64,000 nt of DNA from Clarkia xantiana subsp. parviflora (lineage: Eukaryota > Streptophyta > Magnoliopsida > Myrtales > Onagraceae). The notes beneath the pieces were generated by a model. It ran no database searches. It saw only the letters and a list, made by a program, of their open reading frames with translations, and had not been told where the DNA came from. The translations under genes and the position numbers were made by a program. Each line of letters begins with the position of its first letter. Position 1 is the first letter of the stretch. Positions 44,797 through 57,829 of the stretch are shown here, piece by piece. The stretch is from NCBI GenBank assembly GCA_036873135.1, contig JAPTYO010000007.1, positions 14,118,763-14,182,762 of the forward strand, read 5' to 3'.

Positions 44797-46452
44797 ATGG
44801 CAACACCAGTTGACCCCCCAAATGGGACACACAATAGAGGGAAGCATTATTTCACTATGTGGCAAACCTTGTTTGAGATCGACACAAAGTACGTACCTAT
44901 CAAGCCTGTTGGTCGAGGTGCCTATGGAGTTGTCTGTTCCTCCATTAACAGAGAAACCAACGAAAAGGTTGCCATTAAGAAGATAAACAACGCATTTGAG
45001 AATCGTGTGGATGCCCTGAGGACTTTGCGGGAAATAAAGCTTCTCAGGCATCTTCGACATGATAATGTGATATCTTTGAAGGATGTAATGATGCCTATAC
45101 AGAAGAGAAGCTTCAAAGACGTATATTTGGTCTATGAGCTCATGGATACGGATCTTCATCAAATCATCAAGTCGACTCAAACACTTACAAATGACCACTG
45201 CCAATATTTCCTATTCCAGGTACTTGTTTCCTTGATATTTAAAATTTCTCACATCTCTCCAGTTGACTATGAAGTTTCTAAGTTGATATCATTACAAATG
45301 TTGATACTATGAACTTACTAATGCTCTCCATTGCTTGGTTGCGAAACTAGAATCGTGCTTGGAAATGTTCGCATGCAGGATCATATTGCTTTTCTCATGT
45401 TGCGGTTTTGGACCAAATTTTGCTCTGTATTTGGCTATGTCCTGTTATTGTGTCATCTTTTCATCAACATTGAGTCTTGAATCAACCTTTACGCATTGGC
45501 AAAAAAATAGCTTTTTTGACTGCAAACATTTTATATATATATTCAACTCATAAAACTACAAATATCTCACAAATTCACGAATGTTTTACATGACAACTCA
45601 AACTTAATCATATTTCATTTGTTGTGCTAATCACTCTTTAAACTCGCTTCTAGTCAGTGTTAGCATTAATTTTCTAAACAATTGCTCATCTCTACAGATT
45701 CCAATCCCGTTAACTCTTTTTTTTTCTTTCAAATGACCACATTTCAGTTGCTTCGAGGATTGAAGTACCTTCACTCGGCAAACATTCTGCACCGAGACCT
45801 AAAGCCCGGAAACCTCCTCATCAATGCAAACTGCGACCTGAAGATATGCGACTTTGGTCTTGCCCGAACCAGCAACGGCGAGGGACAGTTTATGACCGAG
45901 TACGTTGTGACAAGGTGGTATCGAGCGCCAGAGCTCCTCCTCTGCTGCGACAATTACGGAACATCCATTGATGTCTGGTCTGTGGGCTGCATCTTTGCAG
46001 AACTCCTTGGAAGAAAACCTCTGTTTCCTGGAACAGAATGCCTTAACCAACTCAAACTGATCATCAACGTTCTGGGCAGCCAAAGAGAGGAGGATCTTGC
46101 CTTCATCGATAATCAAAAGGCAAGAAAGTTCATAAAAACCCTTCCTTTTTCAACCGGGACCCCACTTTCTCGTCTCTACCCCGTTGCAAATCCTCTAGCT
46201 ATTGATCTTCTGGAGAAGATGCTAATCTTTGACCCAACAAAGAGAATCAGTGTTCTTGAAGCTCTCCAGCACCCTTACATGTCTCCACTGTTTGACCCTG
46301 CACAAAACCCTAATGCTCAGGTTCCGATCGATTTGGATGTGAGTGAGGATTTGGGGGAGGAAATGATAAGGGAGATGATGTGGATGGAGATGCTGCAGTA
46401 CCACCCGGAAACCATTGCTGCTGCTTCCGCCACTGTGGAAGCGTATGCGTGA
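44797..46452 (+). CDS. MPK7: group C mitogen-activated protein kinase (MPK7-like)
   Basis: Two exons, 44797-45219 and 45748-46452, giving 375 residues. The start [10 protein letters not shown] and [20 protein letters not shown] are typical of the MPK1/2/7/14 group. Kinase landmarks: glycine loop VGRGAYGVV (about 38-46), catalytic Lys61 in [14 protein letters not shown] with Asp158, DFG at 176, and activation loop T191-E192-Y193 in [19 protein letters not shown] (not TDY) loop and short C-terminal extension with [17 protein letters not shown] and YHPE fit group C. Phosphorylation of Thr and Tyr by a MAPKK activates such kinases in stress and ABA-linked signalling. The two-exon structure is normal for this group. 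All key residues are intact. Confidence 0.95.
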
Positions 46453-48093
46453 AGTCGTGGTTGCTTTCGGATCTTCATCTTCCACGTTAGGTACTGTTTC
46501 AGTCTATCAAGATGTCATTTTGAATTTGTCTAGTTAGAAGTGATGAATAATAATGGATGATCGACAGCATCTGAATGAACCACAAGAGTTAATCCATACC
46601 GTTGTAGTTGTAACTGGGGTGAGCTCAAGAGATAGAGTCTGTTTTTCTCTTGCTTTTGGTTTTTGTAAATAGATTTGCAGGTTTTGTTTATTTCTGGAGT
46701 GTAAGCTTATATGTATCATGATGTTGGAGATGATAATAATATGTTTCATCATGGCTCTCTTATCGCCGCCGCAGTAACCTCTCTACCGAGATACGAACCT
46801 CTTTTGGTTGAAGCCCTAGCTTGTCGTACTAGCCTTCTCTTGACTTCAGCAGGTCTTTCGGCACCTCATACCTCGGTGCTTCTGACAGATTCCATCCGGT
46901 TGTCACGCATGATTCGGTCCTCGGCTTCTCGATTTTCGTTGTTTGGTGTCTTAGATGATATTAGGTGCTTGGATAATGTTGCTTTTTCTTTTGTGTATGT
47001 ACCGTGTTCGGTTGTTTCCCCGACATACACTAGCAAACTAGTATAGTTAAGATGTGGGCTCATTAAGCGTAGTTCTACTCGCCTTCACTTATGTCTGACA
47101 CTGTATGTGGTCAGACGAGACCTAGACTGGCCCATTAAGCTAGTTCTACTCACATCCTCATATGCCTGACACGATATGTAGATCAAACGGGACCTGATTT
47201 TTAAAATATTAATTTGAAATTATACTTTTAGTGAGAAGAGAGACATCTTTATATCTTATAAATAATTTGATTCTTCAATAATAAGTATGTGTGGTTCGAT
47301 TAATAAGAAGTCTTAATAATTGATTCCGGATTCCATATCGATTATGAATGGTTTTTCGAGTAATAAGTTATGTTCATATCTTATAGGTACCAAGATACCA
47401 TCATATACATACCTATTATTATTATTATTATTTCAGGTAAACTATTTACTTATTTTGAGGTACTTGTGAAGGGTCTGGTCTTTCTTAGTCTTATCGTAGT
47501 TTAATGATTGTATAAATACTATAATGGGAGTCATGTATTGTACCCAATAATACCTCTTTAATCCCCTAAAGTATATTAATTATTACAAATAATGTCTTTC
47601 GGCTTTATGTGCTTAAATATTTTTTTAATAAATAAATAAATGAAGGAAAAATAAAGAGATTTTATATTTGGTTGGTCCCACTTCTCTAACACATCACCTG
47701 CTCCGCTTTTCATACGTGACTTACTGACCAGAAATGTTTCATGTATATAGAAATTTTTACTTGTATCCTGCAAACCATATCAACTCGTCGCACTTTGAAA
47801 GAGCAACGAGTAGACGTAGCGAGTTTGCCACTCTTTCAAAGTGTCCCGATTGTTATATGTGCAAGTAAATTACATTTACTAATATTTTGATATTCGGCAA
47901 CTGTCCACTTCAGAAAAAAAAAAAAAAAACCGAAATACTTGGACGCGAAATTCATTATGCGACAAAGTCCACGTGTTCATATCTTAATGGCTAAATCTCC
48001 CGCCACCTACTATCTTCAAGGAGAGGCTTACTGCACTTCAAATAACGGCCTCTCCACTCTCCATTCTATCCCCAACTCTTAACCAAACCAACA
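46453..48093. other. intergenic between MAP kinase and RD19 genes
   Basis: 3' UTR of the kinase gene, then no gene that I can support; the 111-codon frame at 46711-47046 has no family resemblance. At 47052-47200 a unit of about 75 bp (CATTAAGC..AGTTCTACTC...) occurs twice, diverged. A pair of interleaved inverted repeats lies at 47782-47843. Confidence 0.5.
47052..47200. repeat. diverged tandem dimer, about 75-bp unit
   Basis: Two units share GGC(T/C)CATTAAGC, AGTTCTACTC, ATGTCTGACAC or ATGCCTGACAC, TATGT.G.TCA.ACG and GACCT in order. Non-coding. Confidence 0.6.
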
Positions 48094-50014
<1,921 letters not shown>

Positions 50015-50383
50015 TTTTATATATCTAACAATGTAATATATCATGTGTAACTTATAATTTGATGCTGTAGGCTAATAATGCTAAACAAGACAAGCCAAGA
50101 CCCCTATACATGTTTCCAGAATCTGTATGTATCTGTCTGTATACTACATATATATGTTTCAGCTTTCCTTTATTTATGTGCTGCAAATTCATTAGTTCTT
50201 ATAATTTGCTAGATTAAATGGCATCGTTTGGCTAATAGTTCTAATATCTTTCTCATTGATCTGGAAAAGACGCTTAGAGGAATTCTCATCCATCATAAAT
50301 CAAGATGAACAAAATTTGAACTATAAAGTCGTGAATTAAATTGATTTCTGACGGGTATAGAAACACGAGATATTATCATGTTA
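50015..50383. other. 3' flank of the RD19 gene
   Basis: 3' UTR and spacer with no other feature, up to the TTA target site of the Harbinger element. Confidence 0.5.
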
Positions 50384-51587
50384 TTAGAGCATCCACAGTG
50401 GTTTACGTAAACCTTACGTAAATGTGGGTCCTACTTATTTATTTATGTAAAATGAAAAAAAGTGTCCACAGTGGTTTTACATAGCAGTCCTTAAAAATGG
50501 GACCCACACGTAAATTTATGTTTTTACATAAAACATTACTTAAATTTATGTAAAGCTTTATGTTGACACGTCATCACGTAAAATTAATTATTCTATTTTT
50601 TTATTATAAAACACACGCTTTCTTCTTTTTTTACCAAGGTTTTCTTCTTTTTTCTTGTTTCTTCCGCAGGTTTTATTTAACTGTTTCCGCGACACCAACG
50701 AGAGCCACCGGCGAGCAGGAGCAGCAGCGAATCAGCGAGCCACCGACAAGCAGGAGCAACAGTGAATCAGCGAGCCACCTAGCGAGCGAGCCACCCAGCC
50801 ATCGAGCCACCCAGAGAGCGAGCCACCCATCGAGTGATCCACAGCAATTGTCGGCATCCACAACAACAATTAGGAATTGTTGATTTAAATCTAAAGCTAA
50901 GGTATTTACCTAATCCCAACCTGATTCCATGGTACCCTTGCTCTGATTGTTGTGTTATAACCTTAATTAGCAAAGGATGTCGTCAATATAACCTTCTGAT
51001 CGTTTTTGATCGAGAGCTGTGTTTATGGCCTTGTTTTCATCTCTTCTGTGGTTGTTGGACTTGGAGCTCTTTTTCCTTCACGACTGACCTAGGGTTAGAT
51101 TATTCCCTATGTTGAGCCTCTTGGCCACCCGCTCCTCAGGCCTTCGTTTCTGAACCCCAATGTAAGTGAATATTAGTAATTAATGCTTTCTTCCACCTAC
51201 AGTTTCCGTTTGTTTGATTGGTTGCATGTAAACTTCAGTGGAGTCCCATGTGGAGTCCTTAATTTCCATGTAGGGTTAGATTATTCCCATGTGGAGTCCT
51301 TAATTTCATTTCATCTAGTAGTCACAATCTCACCTTGACCTTGGCCTCACCGTTATAAAACTTCTTAGTGGAATGTGTATAAGTCGAACTATGGTGGTCA
51401 TTAACAGAATGCTAAAACAACGCCTGCTCTGTTGCTATTTAACATAAATATGTGTGATGATCTACTCAACTTAATGAGTTTTCTTTTTAATTGAGATTCA
51501 TATTTCAAATTTTATTTATATAAAGCTCGATTAACATTTTTTTTAATTCATCAGTTCAGGTTTTTAAAGAGGTACTAATTGAGATTC

Positions 51588-52743
51588 ATGGATCCATATC
51601 GTCATTCAGAAGCATTCCAGTACTACTTATCTCAACCATTAGTGACGGATACTCCATCGTCACAACAATTTGATCCCTTTCATAATGCACCATGTCCAAA
51701 TCAGTTACAAACTGAAGACTTAGAACAATCAACTTCACAAGGGTCAAATAGAAAGAAGCAAAGGGAAAGAGGTACAAATTGGACTATTCAAGAAGATGTG
51801 GCACTATGCAAAGCTTGGATGAATATTTCTGAAGATCCTATAATAGGCGTTGATCAAACTAAGGGTGGATTTTGGGAACGAATAAATAATGAATTTGAAA
51901 TTCATTTGGGAAGCAAATCCAACAGAGGTGTAGACATGGTCAGAAGGCATTGGTCGGACCTACAAAAGCGTATAAGCAAATTTTCTGGATATAAGAGCAC
52001 AATGGATAGGAATCCTGTCAGTGGATACAACAATGAAGATCAGGTAAACTCTTGGTACCTTTCTCAGTTGCTAGTTCGGTTCAATATGCCTTAAATGTTA
52101 TAATTCCCAACAATCTTCTTTCATCTTAATATATTAAGCATTCCCAACAAACTTCTTCGAAAAATGCAGATAGTTGCAGCTAAAACTTTATACCAAAATT
52201 CAGAAGGCCATCCGTTTAAATGGGAGCCTTGTTGGACAATTTTAAAAGATAATCCGAAATGGCACAATTACATGGAAAGAGGAACAGCCAAGAGACAAAA
52301 ATTGTGGAAAAAGAAATAAAGATGATTCAGATGCTCCAATACTAGTATCAAGTCCTATAAATGTAGAAGATGATTCTCTACATACTGCAGATTCACCAGA
52401 GCCAAAACGTCCCATTGGACGAAAAGCAATGAAGAAGAATCGTGCAAATGCACAAACTGATATGAAACGAATGAATTTATTCGTAGAGGAATTTAGCAAA
52501 ATGGTAAAGGATACTAAGGACATTGCAGAGAAGCAAATAACTTCAATGAACCAAAGAGAACAAATGAGGATTGCTGCTAAACTGGAAGCTGAGAAATTAA
52601 GAATTGAAGCATGGCGTGAACAAGATCAAAAGAAGTGGGAAAAAGATATTATGACAATGGATGCTAGTTCATTGGATTCAGAAGAAGGAAAGGCTTGGCT
52701 ATTAGAAGAGCGTAAAAAAATCTTATCTAAAAAAAGAGCATGA
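51588..52743 (+). CDS. Harbinger ORF1 (Myb/SANT-like DNA-binding protein), frameshifted
   Basis: Exon 1 is 51588-52043 (152 codons) and exon 2 begins at 52170 after an AATGCAG acceptor. Residues about 60-150 form the Myb/SANT-like domain of plant Harbinger accessory proteins (GTNWTIQEDVALCKAWMNIS, GFWERINNEFE, RRHWSDLQKRI...F), with GHPFKWEPCWTILKDNPKW in exon 2. The frame then meets TAA at 52317-52319 after 201 residues. The family's C-terminal part (KRPIGRKAMKKNRAN..., KMVKDTKDIAEKQ) continues in the next frame to 52743. The A-rich stretch at 52306-52317 seems to have gained one base. In active elements this protein enters the nucleus with the transposase and binds the ends; here it is probably defective unless the extra base is a sequencing error. 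Confidence 0.82.
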
Positions 52744-52991
52744 TTTGGTCGACCGCTCTGTTCAGAATTGTTATTCCTTTTTTTTTTTTTTGGTTTGGTT
52801 TTCGATGAAGTTCAATTTAAGTAAAGATATCTTTGGTTAGTTGAGTTGGTTGACTTGGGTTTATCTTTCTTGTGAATCATGAATTATTATTGATAGACAT
52901 ACAATCCATTCTTCATTTGGTTTATGTTTAGTGTTACCAAACTCTTTCAAATCAGATTCTAATTATCTCTTAACTTGCAAACACATAATCA

Positions 52992-54308
52992 TTACAAATC
53001 TAAAACTTCATTAGCACAATGGTTCCACAGATGCTCTTTTAGATCAGATTTAAGTGACATATTTATCTCTCGATTTTGAATTGTTTTGCGTCGAGAGAAG
53101 ATGTATGCTCCCAAGACTTCGGGATTTCGATGGCATTGATTTTGCACTTCATCTAAATCAGATGACCAATCTTCAATATTCATATGTTGCTCATCTTCAA
53201 CTATCATATTGTGTAATATGATACATGCTTTCATTATCTTACAAAGATCTTTCTTCTCCCAAAAGCGTGCTGGTCCTCTTGTTATGCCCCACCTGCTTTG
53301 CAAGACACCAAAAGCCCGCTCGACATCCTTTCTCGTCGCCTCTTGCTTCTTAGCAAATAATTTATCCTTTAAGGTAATAGGATGTGCAACAGTTTGTATT
53401 AGTGTTGACCACTGGGGATATATACCATCAGTTAAGTAATACCCTGTTCTATATTGATGACCGTTAACGACGTAGTTCACTTCAGGTGTGCGACCATAAA
53501 TAAAATTATCAAATAACGGAGAATGGTCAAGGACATTTAAATCGTTATGTGAACCAGCCATTCCAAAGAAAGCATGCCAAATCCACAAATCTTTCGATGC
53601 AACTGCCTCTAAAATAAGAGTCGGTTTATGGTGATGACCTCGATGAGCACCGTGATATGCGGTTGGACAATTCTTCCATTCCCAGTGCATGCAATCTAAA
53701 GATCCAAGCATACCTGGAAATCCTCTTTCTTCTCCTTGATTGAGCAAACGAGCTATATCACTTCCATTTGGTGAACGTAAATATTGTGTCTCATATAATG
53801 CAATCACATCATCACAAAACTTCTTTAAACTTTCATATGTGGTAGTTTCACCTATCTTTAGGTACTCATCAACGCAATCAGCCGAATATCCATAAGCAAG
53901 TACACGAATAGCCGCTGTTACCTTTTGTAGGGAGGAACACCCTAACCGATTTAGGGCATCTCTTCGTTGAGTAAAATATTCGTCAAACCTTTCAACATCG
54001 TTCAGTATACGCATAAATAATTCCCGTCTCATTCGAAATCGTCTACGAAAAATTTCATGCGGATAAGTAGAATTCTCAGCGAAATAATCGTTCCATAATT
54101 GTTGATGAGCTTTCTCACGTTCACGATATATGTAGCGCCGTCTTGTTCTTTCTCTTGTTTGTATCGGTTGATGCATCATCATTGGTACCAAACTAGCTAA
54201 TTCTTGGACTCGACTTCTATGCCATGCCGCAATATCTATTTCTTCTTCATCGGACGAGCTTGTCAAACTTGATAATATATCAACCGGATTGAATTGTGAA
54301 GAGCCCAT
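52992..54308 (-). CDS. PIF/Harbinger DDE transposase, intact
   Basis: An uninterrupted frame of 438 residues from the first ATG (MGSSQFNPVDIL). The N-terminal half has the helix-rich region typical of the family (FRRRFRMRRELFMRIL, ...VTAAIRVLAYGYSADCVDEY). The DDE nuclease domain follows. The catalytic residues fall at Asp205 (GSLDCMHWEWKNCP), Asp256 (GSHNDLNVLDHSPLF) and Glu330 (KDVERAFGVLQSRW). The C-terminal KIMKACIILHNMIVEDE block is also typical. It cuts and pastes the element at TWA sites together with ORF1. It is on the strand opposite ORF1, a common arrangement. All three acidic residues and the length are normal, so the transposase itself may still be functional. Confidence 0.94.
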   Translation of the reverse strand: MGSSQFNPVDILSSLTSSSDEEEIDIAAWHRSRVQELASLVPMMMHQPIQTRERTRRRYIYREREKAHQQLWNDYFAENSTYPHEIFRRRFRMRRELFMRILNDVERFDEYFTQRRDALNRLGCSSLQKVTAAIRVLAYGYSADCVDEYLKIGETTTYESLKKFCDDVIALYETQYLRSPNGSDIARLLNQGEERGFPGMLGSLDCMHWEWKNCPTAYHGAHRGHHHKPTLILEAVASKDLWIWHAFFGMAGSHNDLNVLDHSPLFDNFIYGRTPEVNYVVNGHQYRTGYYLTDGIYPQWSTLIQTVAHPITLKDKLFAKKQEATRKDVERAFGVLQSRWGITRGPARFWEKKDLCKIMKACIILHNMIVEDEQHMNIEDWSSDLDEVQNQCHRNPEVLGAYIFSRRKTIQNREINMSLKSDLKEHLWNHCANEVLDL

Positions 54309-54827
54309 TGGATTTAACAATGTTTGATCACAACAATGAAATACAATTTGATGGAAGAATCCCCCACATATATATATATATAACGAATAAGATAGACAAA
54401 CTTAATTATATATATATAGATATAGATATATAAAGAATATATATATATATAATTAGAATTATATTATATTCGTTTTATATTATATTTGTTACATATATTT
54501 ATTATATATATATATATAACAAATATTATATAACTATATATATGTACAGTAGGATTATATATATATATATATATACGTCTATTTACGTATATAGTGTCGT
54601 AGATTTCTACGTCTAATTGCATGTCCGTTATAAATTAACTACTTTTTAAATTGGTTGTTAAGATTTAATAATAAAATATTTTTAAGTAAAATGGTTAAGT
54701 AAAACCATTGTGGACCTATTATTATTTAAGTATTACATAAATTTATGTATTACATAAACCATACATAAAATCCTACGTGGCACTTTTAAGGAAAGCCATT
54801 TAAGTAAAACCACTGTGGATGCTCTTA

Positions 54828-55245
54828 CTCTTGTTAGAAGAAGCAACCACAAAAATAGTGCCATTAAAGACAATTTTGAAATTTGGATTTGCGAGATTGA
54901 GGATGTCAAGAATCAGTTTCGGACTTTTTTAAGCACTTGTTTATGACTAGTAATTAGGGATTGTGTCTTCCTTAATTGCACTTTACCTCTTACGCCTTCT
55001 ATTTGTGTGCATGATGATACGGTTCGTATATGTTTGATAAAAGAGTTTCAATGAAATTTTTAAAGAATCTTCTAGCCAAGCTTTATGTTTAGGTTCCCTT
55101 ACAAAAAAAAATTGGATATTGTACTTGTAAGTACCAATTCATCTTTCACTTAATATGTTCACAATTCATAAAAATGTAGCCTTTAGGGAAAGTAATGAAC
55201 AAAGATATATGTGGAAGAGATGACTGTAACAACATCGCGACTTTT
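54828..55245. other. spacer downstream of the SHI/LRP1 exon
   Basis: Contains the probable 3' UTR of the minus-strand SHI/LRP1 exon. The segment from about 55126 on is repeated at about 63675-63947. Confidence 0.5.
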
Positions 55246-55634
55246 CTACGACCTCGGCGGTGGGAAGAACTGCGTTCCGATGCCCATGAAAGCACTGAGC
55301 TGGGCAGGATATACCAGTAAAGATGGATCCACAAGATTATTAGCACCCTGCATATTTTTTGTCGGAACATTGTTGGTGGTGGCGGCGGTGGTGATCAAAT
55401 TAAGTGGCTGAGCTCCACTGCTGCCTCTTGAGGAGCTTTCACCGGCCACCAATCTCGTAGGGAAGTTGCCATCAGGGCCTTGGTCATAGAGGATTCCCTT
55501 AACGACATGGCCGCTGATGTTCAACGTGGTTTGGTATGCGTACTCTTCTTCTTCTTCTTCCATGGAACTTACCCTTACATACCGGAAAAGCGTCGAGGAG
55601 TTGAGCTCTGATGGAAAATCCGCCACTTCTAACC
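55246..55634 (-). pseudogene. last exon of a SHI/STY/LRP1 (SRS) transcription factor, apparently without its first exon
   Basis: The minus-strand exon begins after a TTAG acceptor and encodes about 129 residues with the IGGH/LRP1-type domain: STLFRYVRVSSM, an acidic run, EYAYQTTLNISGHVVKGILY and DQGPDGN, then a Ser/Asn-rich tail and FFPPPRS. SRS proteins are plant nuclear regulators (auxin synthesis, gynoecium and lateral root development) with a RING-like zinc finger encoded in exon 1. No such exon is seen in the 1.4 kb upstream, before the hAT relic and Copia element. The motif reads ISGH rather than IGGH. It is either a truncated duplicate of the copy at the window edge or the 3' exon of a gene with a Copia-enlarged intron. 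Confidence 0.75.
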
Positions 55635-56984
55635 CTAATACATAACTAAAATTAGTATATGTGAATAATAAGACGTGCGTTTTAACCAACTAAGTCTGAA
55701 CTTCTTATACTTAACTAATTAACCAAGCATATAAAGGGGAAAAACTCTAGCTAGCTCATCCTAATGATAACTTGAAGAACCCTAGATATATAGTTTTCTC
55801 CCCTTTGCTCTAAACTAATATTGGTTCTTTACAAACACAATATATTAGTCGGTTTGGGATTCAGATCACCAGCCCCACTCGTTTTATGCCCCAGATCGTG
55901 CCTCACCGTTAAGATTTTGACACATGTTCTTAGATTTAATATTTTCGTTCTAGGGTTCACCAATCCTAAAAGGGTTTTAGAAATAAAAAAAAACTACAAT
56001 ATTAATTACACTCGGAACGCATGTCAAGATCTTAATAGTGAGACACGATTTGGAGCATGTAGAGTTGGGCATGAAATCTGGCTCCGTCTGTTTGATGAGA
56101 TCAATCTATGTCCATTTAGCTTGTATAAAACACCACATCACCCGCTTATGGAACAAGTTTCATACCTCGTACTTTATTTTGTAGCTGAAAAAACTCATAC
56201 CTCGTAATTGGTTCAATATACGTTCATCCACGGGAAAGTAAATAAACATATTTGTAAAGGAAATACTAAAAACCCTTGTAAATATAACGTTTAAAGAATT
56301 TTCAAAGATTAACAAAAAAACCTCCTTAGAAACATTCAAAATTGTGAGTAAACTTTTTACAAAATTATGATATTTGCAAGGGAGATTTAAACCCTTTATA
56401 AAACTTAACAATCCGTTTTGAAATCCTTACAAATAATTCTAACTATTGTTTACAAAACACTTTTGAAAATTTACTTAAAAACATATATATAATATGAATG
56501 ATTTTGCCAAATTATATGCTCTGGAATATACAAGAATTATTAGAACTCGCTTTGAAAATAAAACGAATAATAAATCAAACATGCAGGCGCCTGGTGTTGA
56601 TCATGATGTCTCTGTCGTTTTGGAACATCCTGGGACCTAAAATGTGAAAATAACTAAGGTCGCGTGCTAACTATCAAACAATCATAATTTTGAAATTTAT
56701 GTATAGATGAGATGACTGACCTTTAATATTAACCGAAAAAACATGTATTTTTTTCCAAAAGACACGAGACATAACACGGTTAAATATGTTGCACGGATTT
56801 ACATGTCATTCGCATGCTTGATTCGGTTGATTAAGTATTTCTAAAAGAATCTATCACTCGTTAAACTAAACTAAGGACAAAAAAACTATTGCATATTATT
56901 TTAATAATACTTTTGTATTTATTTATTTATTTATTTAAATAAATATAAATTATTATTTAGAACCTTAGATAGTTAGATAGAGTC
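55635..56984. other. intergenic, nothing recognised
   Basis: AT-rich, searched for the missing zinc-finger exon of the SRS gene without success. It is followed by a hAT relic. Confidence 0.45.
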
Positions 56985-57077
56985 TTAGATATACACTTAA
57001 GTGAGAGGTGAAACAAGCATTTTTCATACTTAAATGAGAGGGTGCGAAATTTACCTATATACTACAGTATCCACTAT
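56985..57077 (-). mobile_element. hAT relic, left part, interrupted by Copia
   Basis: GAGAGGTGAAAC..., GAGAGGGTGCGAAAT and ATATACTACAG match, in inverse orientation, the 1400-1500 part of the hAT element at 1352. The other part is at 62482-62557, on the far side of the Copia insertion. Confidence 0.55.
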
Positions 57078-57273
57078 TATAGGAATGTATAGCTTTCCAC
57101 ATACAATATATCCTTGTGCATACTAGATCACTAGATTAGCTTAGCTTGTGAACTAAGTTAGTTTAGTTAGTTAGATCTTCTTACTAGTATATATACTAGT
57201 TCTATACATTGTAACACATGATTTTGGTTGATCAATACATTTCATATTCAATCTAAATCCTCCAAGCTTTATA
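57078..57273 (+). repeat. 5' LTR
   Basis: 196 bp, TATA...TATA termini instead of TG...CA. A possible TATA element (AGTATATATACTAG) lies at about 57184-57200. Confidence 0.95.
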
Positions 57274-57285
57274 TGGTATCAGAGC
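57274..57285 (+). other. primer-binding site (tRNA-iMet type)
   Basis: TGGTATCAGAGC, immediately after the LTR, the standard minus-strand primer site of plant Copia elements. Confidence 0.95.
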
Positions 57286-57829
57286 ATGTACGTTTCTTGG
57301 CGATCAAGCAACCTGGATTCAGCTGGTTTCCGGTGGATCTTTGGCTTCGATTCTTCGATTTCAGCTTGGATTTGTGCTTCTATTCTTGATTCCGCTTGAT
57401 TTCGACTCTTAGTAAGTCTCTTGGATCATGAACTGAGTTAATTCTCAGCTCAGTTGAAGTTGTTTTTGGATCAATTCTGCGTAGCATTGCTAGTTGCTTT
57501 CCGGCCAAGTTTCTTCATCGCATTTGCTTCATCTACAAGTTTTGGTTCAAATTGTGCTTACTTAGCCAGTTTTCTTGATTACGATTATGGATTTCGTGAT
57601 CTTGATTCAATTCTGAGCATTTCTGGATTGGATTGCTGCATTCTTTTGATCTGGATAGTTGCGTATTGCTGGATTTGGCTGGCATCTTTTGTCCTATTGT
57701 CCAGCTTGCATAGTTGTACTCTTTTGGCCATTTCCGTTGGAATTGTGTGGCTGTGGTTGATAGTTTGCTGGATTTTCTTGCAATTCAAATCTATTTGAAT
57801 CTTAATATCAGTGGAATTGGTGCTGGATT

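Larger units (their letters stand above)
50387..54824. mobile_element. complete PIF/Harbinger transposon
   Basis: Inverted ends GAGCATCCACAGTGGTTT on both sides and a TTA duplication (50384-50386 and 54825-54827), the preferred TWA target of this superfamily. A second internal copy of the end motif, TCCACAGTGGTTTTAC, lies at about 50463, with an opposite-strand counterpart near 54704. It encodes the two expected proteins in convergent order: a Myb/SANT-like ORF1 (+) and a DDE transposase (-). A GC-rich Ser/His repeat stretch at 50690-50840 near the left end is non-coding. The 4438-bp element lies between the RD19 gene and the SHI/LRP1 exon. Confidence 0.93.

Noticed and set aside
46711..47046. 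111-codon open frame after the MAP kinase gene
   Set aside because: No family resemblance, no splice or promoter context; likely 3' flank.
50560..50883. Ser/Thr/His-rich open frame near the left end of the Harbinger element
   Set aside because: Composition comes from a short GCGAGCCACC repeat within the element; no domain and opposite-strand frames are equally open.
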